Below are positions 62,530 through 64,000 of a DNA stretch of 64,000 nt, piece by piece. The translations under genes and the position numbers were made by a program. This DNA is from Arachis hypogaea (lineage: Eukaryota; Streptophyta; Magnoliopsida; Fabales; Fabaceae). Position 1 is the stretch's first letter, and each line of letters begins with the position of its first letter. Where the stretch lies: the NCBI RefSeq assembly GCF_003086295.3, contig NC_092054.1, positions 34,378,393 through 34,442,392 of the forward strand, read 5' to 3'. The notes beneath the pieces were generated by a model, which searched no databases, was not told the origin of the DNA, and was given only the letters and a program-made list of their open reading frames with translations.

Positions 62530-62900
62530 GACGCGAGAACCCTCACTCGCGTCGTCCACTCTCTCCTCCCTCAACGTTCTATTTTCTCCCCTTTCCCTCC
62601 AAACCTCCATTGCCACCACTCACCACCACCAGCCTCCCACCGCAGCCACTGCCATCCGCTGCTCACTCTTCCCCCCTCTCTTCTCCTCTTATTCTCCTTA
62701 TTCCTCCTTTCTCAACCCTGCCCTCCCACCAACCCCAAACCCGCCACGAACAGCACCAGCGCCGCCGTGCCGCCACCACCTCGCCGCGGTGCCACCCCCT
62801 CTCCCTTCTTTTCCAATTCTAGTACTGCACCACCCAGGTTTCCCCTGCTTCCATCTCTGCATTTTACACTCTCCCTCTGTTCAAATAAGTCAGTTTGCAT
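62530..62900. other. CT-rich, CCA-rich leader-like stretch, no gene
   Basis: Low-complexity pyrimidine-rich sequence resembling the leader regions of LTR elements or the core of the element at 4091-5230. The ORFs here are Pro/Ser/Thr low complexity and are not called. Confidence 0.4.
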
Positions 62901-63700
62901 ATTTAAATTCTATTCAATTTAGGATAGTTAGAGATGCATATTTTTAGTGTATTTTAGGTGGTTAGGTAGTTAGGATATGGTTAGTAGAATTCGGTCTGAT
63001 AACTGCTCCGTTCTTGCTGACTTGAATGGTTAATTCATCTCTGCTTGTGCTAATACTCTGCCCTATGATGAATTGTCATTGATGCTATGTTCATATTTCA
63101 TTGTTTGCTTTTGTGCTACACTGGTTTTTTGTTGCTGCTGCGTATTATCTGAATTTGCTGAGATTCTATCTGAGTCAATTTGGTTCCTTGATATTGGATT
63201 CTTGATGTATGATTTTAATGGAATTCAAATATGAGTTGGTATTGCTGTTTCATTCTTGTTGCGATTTGCTCTTCATTGTTGATTCAGTGAGCTCAATTCC
63301 TTGCATCCATATCCCTTTTTATTGCTTGCTTGCTGAATTTGATGAGGTAAGGTTGATTGCATATAACTGCCTATTGCTGTTTTGATTGACTCAATTGCTA
63401 GATTCTTATGAATTTACATATGGTTTTCGTGTTTTTAATGTTTTAATGAATTCTTAGAAAATCCAAACTGCTTGATTGAGTTTAGGACTAGCCAACTGCT
63501 TTGCTTTGCTTTATGATGCCTGATTCGTTTGATTTCTTGTTCTTCATGCTGCCTGACCCTTACGGCATTCATATGGCTTGTTGATTCTGCTGTTTGTTTT
63601 TCTAAAAATGTTCCTTTTACTGCCAGAATGCTGCCCAATTTTTCTAAAAACTGTTTTACTTAACTTCCACTCATGAATTGACTTTAGTGCTTTTAAAATT
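62901..63700. other. AT-rich noncoding stretch, no gene seen
   Basis: TTG- and TGCT-rich sequence reminiscent of a long plant intron or leader; no exon could be supported. Confidence 0.4.
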
Positions 63701-63714
63701 GAGATGCGTGGGTG

Positions 63715-63826
63715 ACGCGTACGCGTGCCTAGCACAGAAGACGAGCGACGCGTACACGTGACTGACGTGTACGCGTGACAAGAAAATTCACCAAATAACA
63801 CGTACGCGGTACCTACGCGTACGCGT
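63715..63826. repeat. Two more exact ACGCGTACGCGT palindromes plus variants
   Basis: Exact copies at 63715 and 63815. Between them are ACGCGTACACGT and ACGTGTACGCGT, one base changed each. Same family as at 62378-62505. Confidence 0.93.
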
Positions 63827-64000
63827 GACATGCCCCACGTGCAGAAAATTGCAGAAAGCGCTGGGGGCGATTTCTGAGCTCCTTCTCGGCCCAATTCCAA
63901 GCCCTAAAACACAGACTAGAGGCTGCAGAATGGGGAAATCACAGATCATTCAATTATTCATACAACACACACAAATTTAGGTTTTAGATGTAGTTTTCTA

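Noticed and set aside
62610..62822. 70-codon plus-strand frame (Pro, Ser, Thr rich)
   Set aside because: Low-complexity translation of a CT-rich leader-like stretch, no conserved domain.
1..64000. CRISPR array, tRNA or rRNA genes, bacterial-type operons
   Set aside because: None seen: the repeats are LTRs, TIRs and simple sequence, and no tRNA or rRNA signature was recognised by eye.

Overview
The window is plant nuclear DNA: intron-rich genes, an AT-rich background, Ty1/copia and Ty3/gypsy retrotransposons, Mutator-like elements (MULEs), hAT-type MITEs and an RTE-type LINE tail. The two recognisable MULE transposase relics, the Tat-lineage Ty3 elements and the recurring palindrome ACGCGTACGCGT fit a legume, most likely Arachis (peanut group). 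The genus call is inference from remembered sequence character, not a search.

Only three host genes are supported: (1) the 3' part of a type I vacuolar H+-pyrophosphatase gene (1-3308, + strand, seven exons visible, 5' end outside the window); (2) a complete calreticulin gene (24901-28565, + strand, 14 exons, 417 residues, HDEL end) with a perfect ER-stress element in its promoter; (3) a complete small universal stress protein gene (55103-54103, - strand, four exons, 160 residues). None shows a disrupting lesion in the part visible.

Most of the rest is mobile DNA, much of it nested. 4091-5230 is a long-TIR MULE-like element with a 9-bp target duplication. 6001-14211 is a dead MULE transposase gene split by a full copia element (7298-12669, TSD AGAAG). 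14431-14808 is an RTE LINE tail. 16194-22789 is a decayed Tat element (B) that carries a 701-bp hAT MITE and has lost its 3' end; two more MITE-like relics abut it (22790-23776). 33220-42853 is a full-length Tat element (C, + strand). 42965-53711 is a long-TIR MULE-like element split by a second full-length Tat element (D, - strand, 43914-53104, TSD GATAT). 56476-60330 holds a second MULE transposase relic with subterminal inverted repeats and a possible plant-mobile-domain remnant. 60560-64000 is repeat-derived noncoding DNA.

The most interesting signal is in the two full-length Tat elements. Each carries, between pol and the 3' LTR and on the opposite strand, a second gene made of two exons split by a short GT-AG intron at the same place (within one codon): a conserved globular exon followed by a coiled-coil exon. 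The elements belong to different families and lie in opposite orientations, so the shared split gene must be ancestral. Decay of the elements is dominated by Trp-to-stop and other transition changes, as expected from cytosine methylation.
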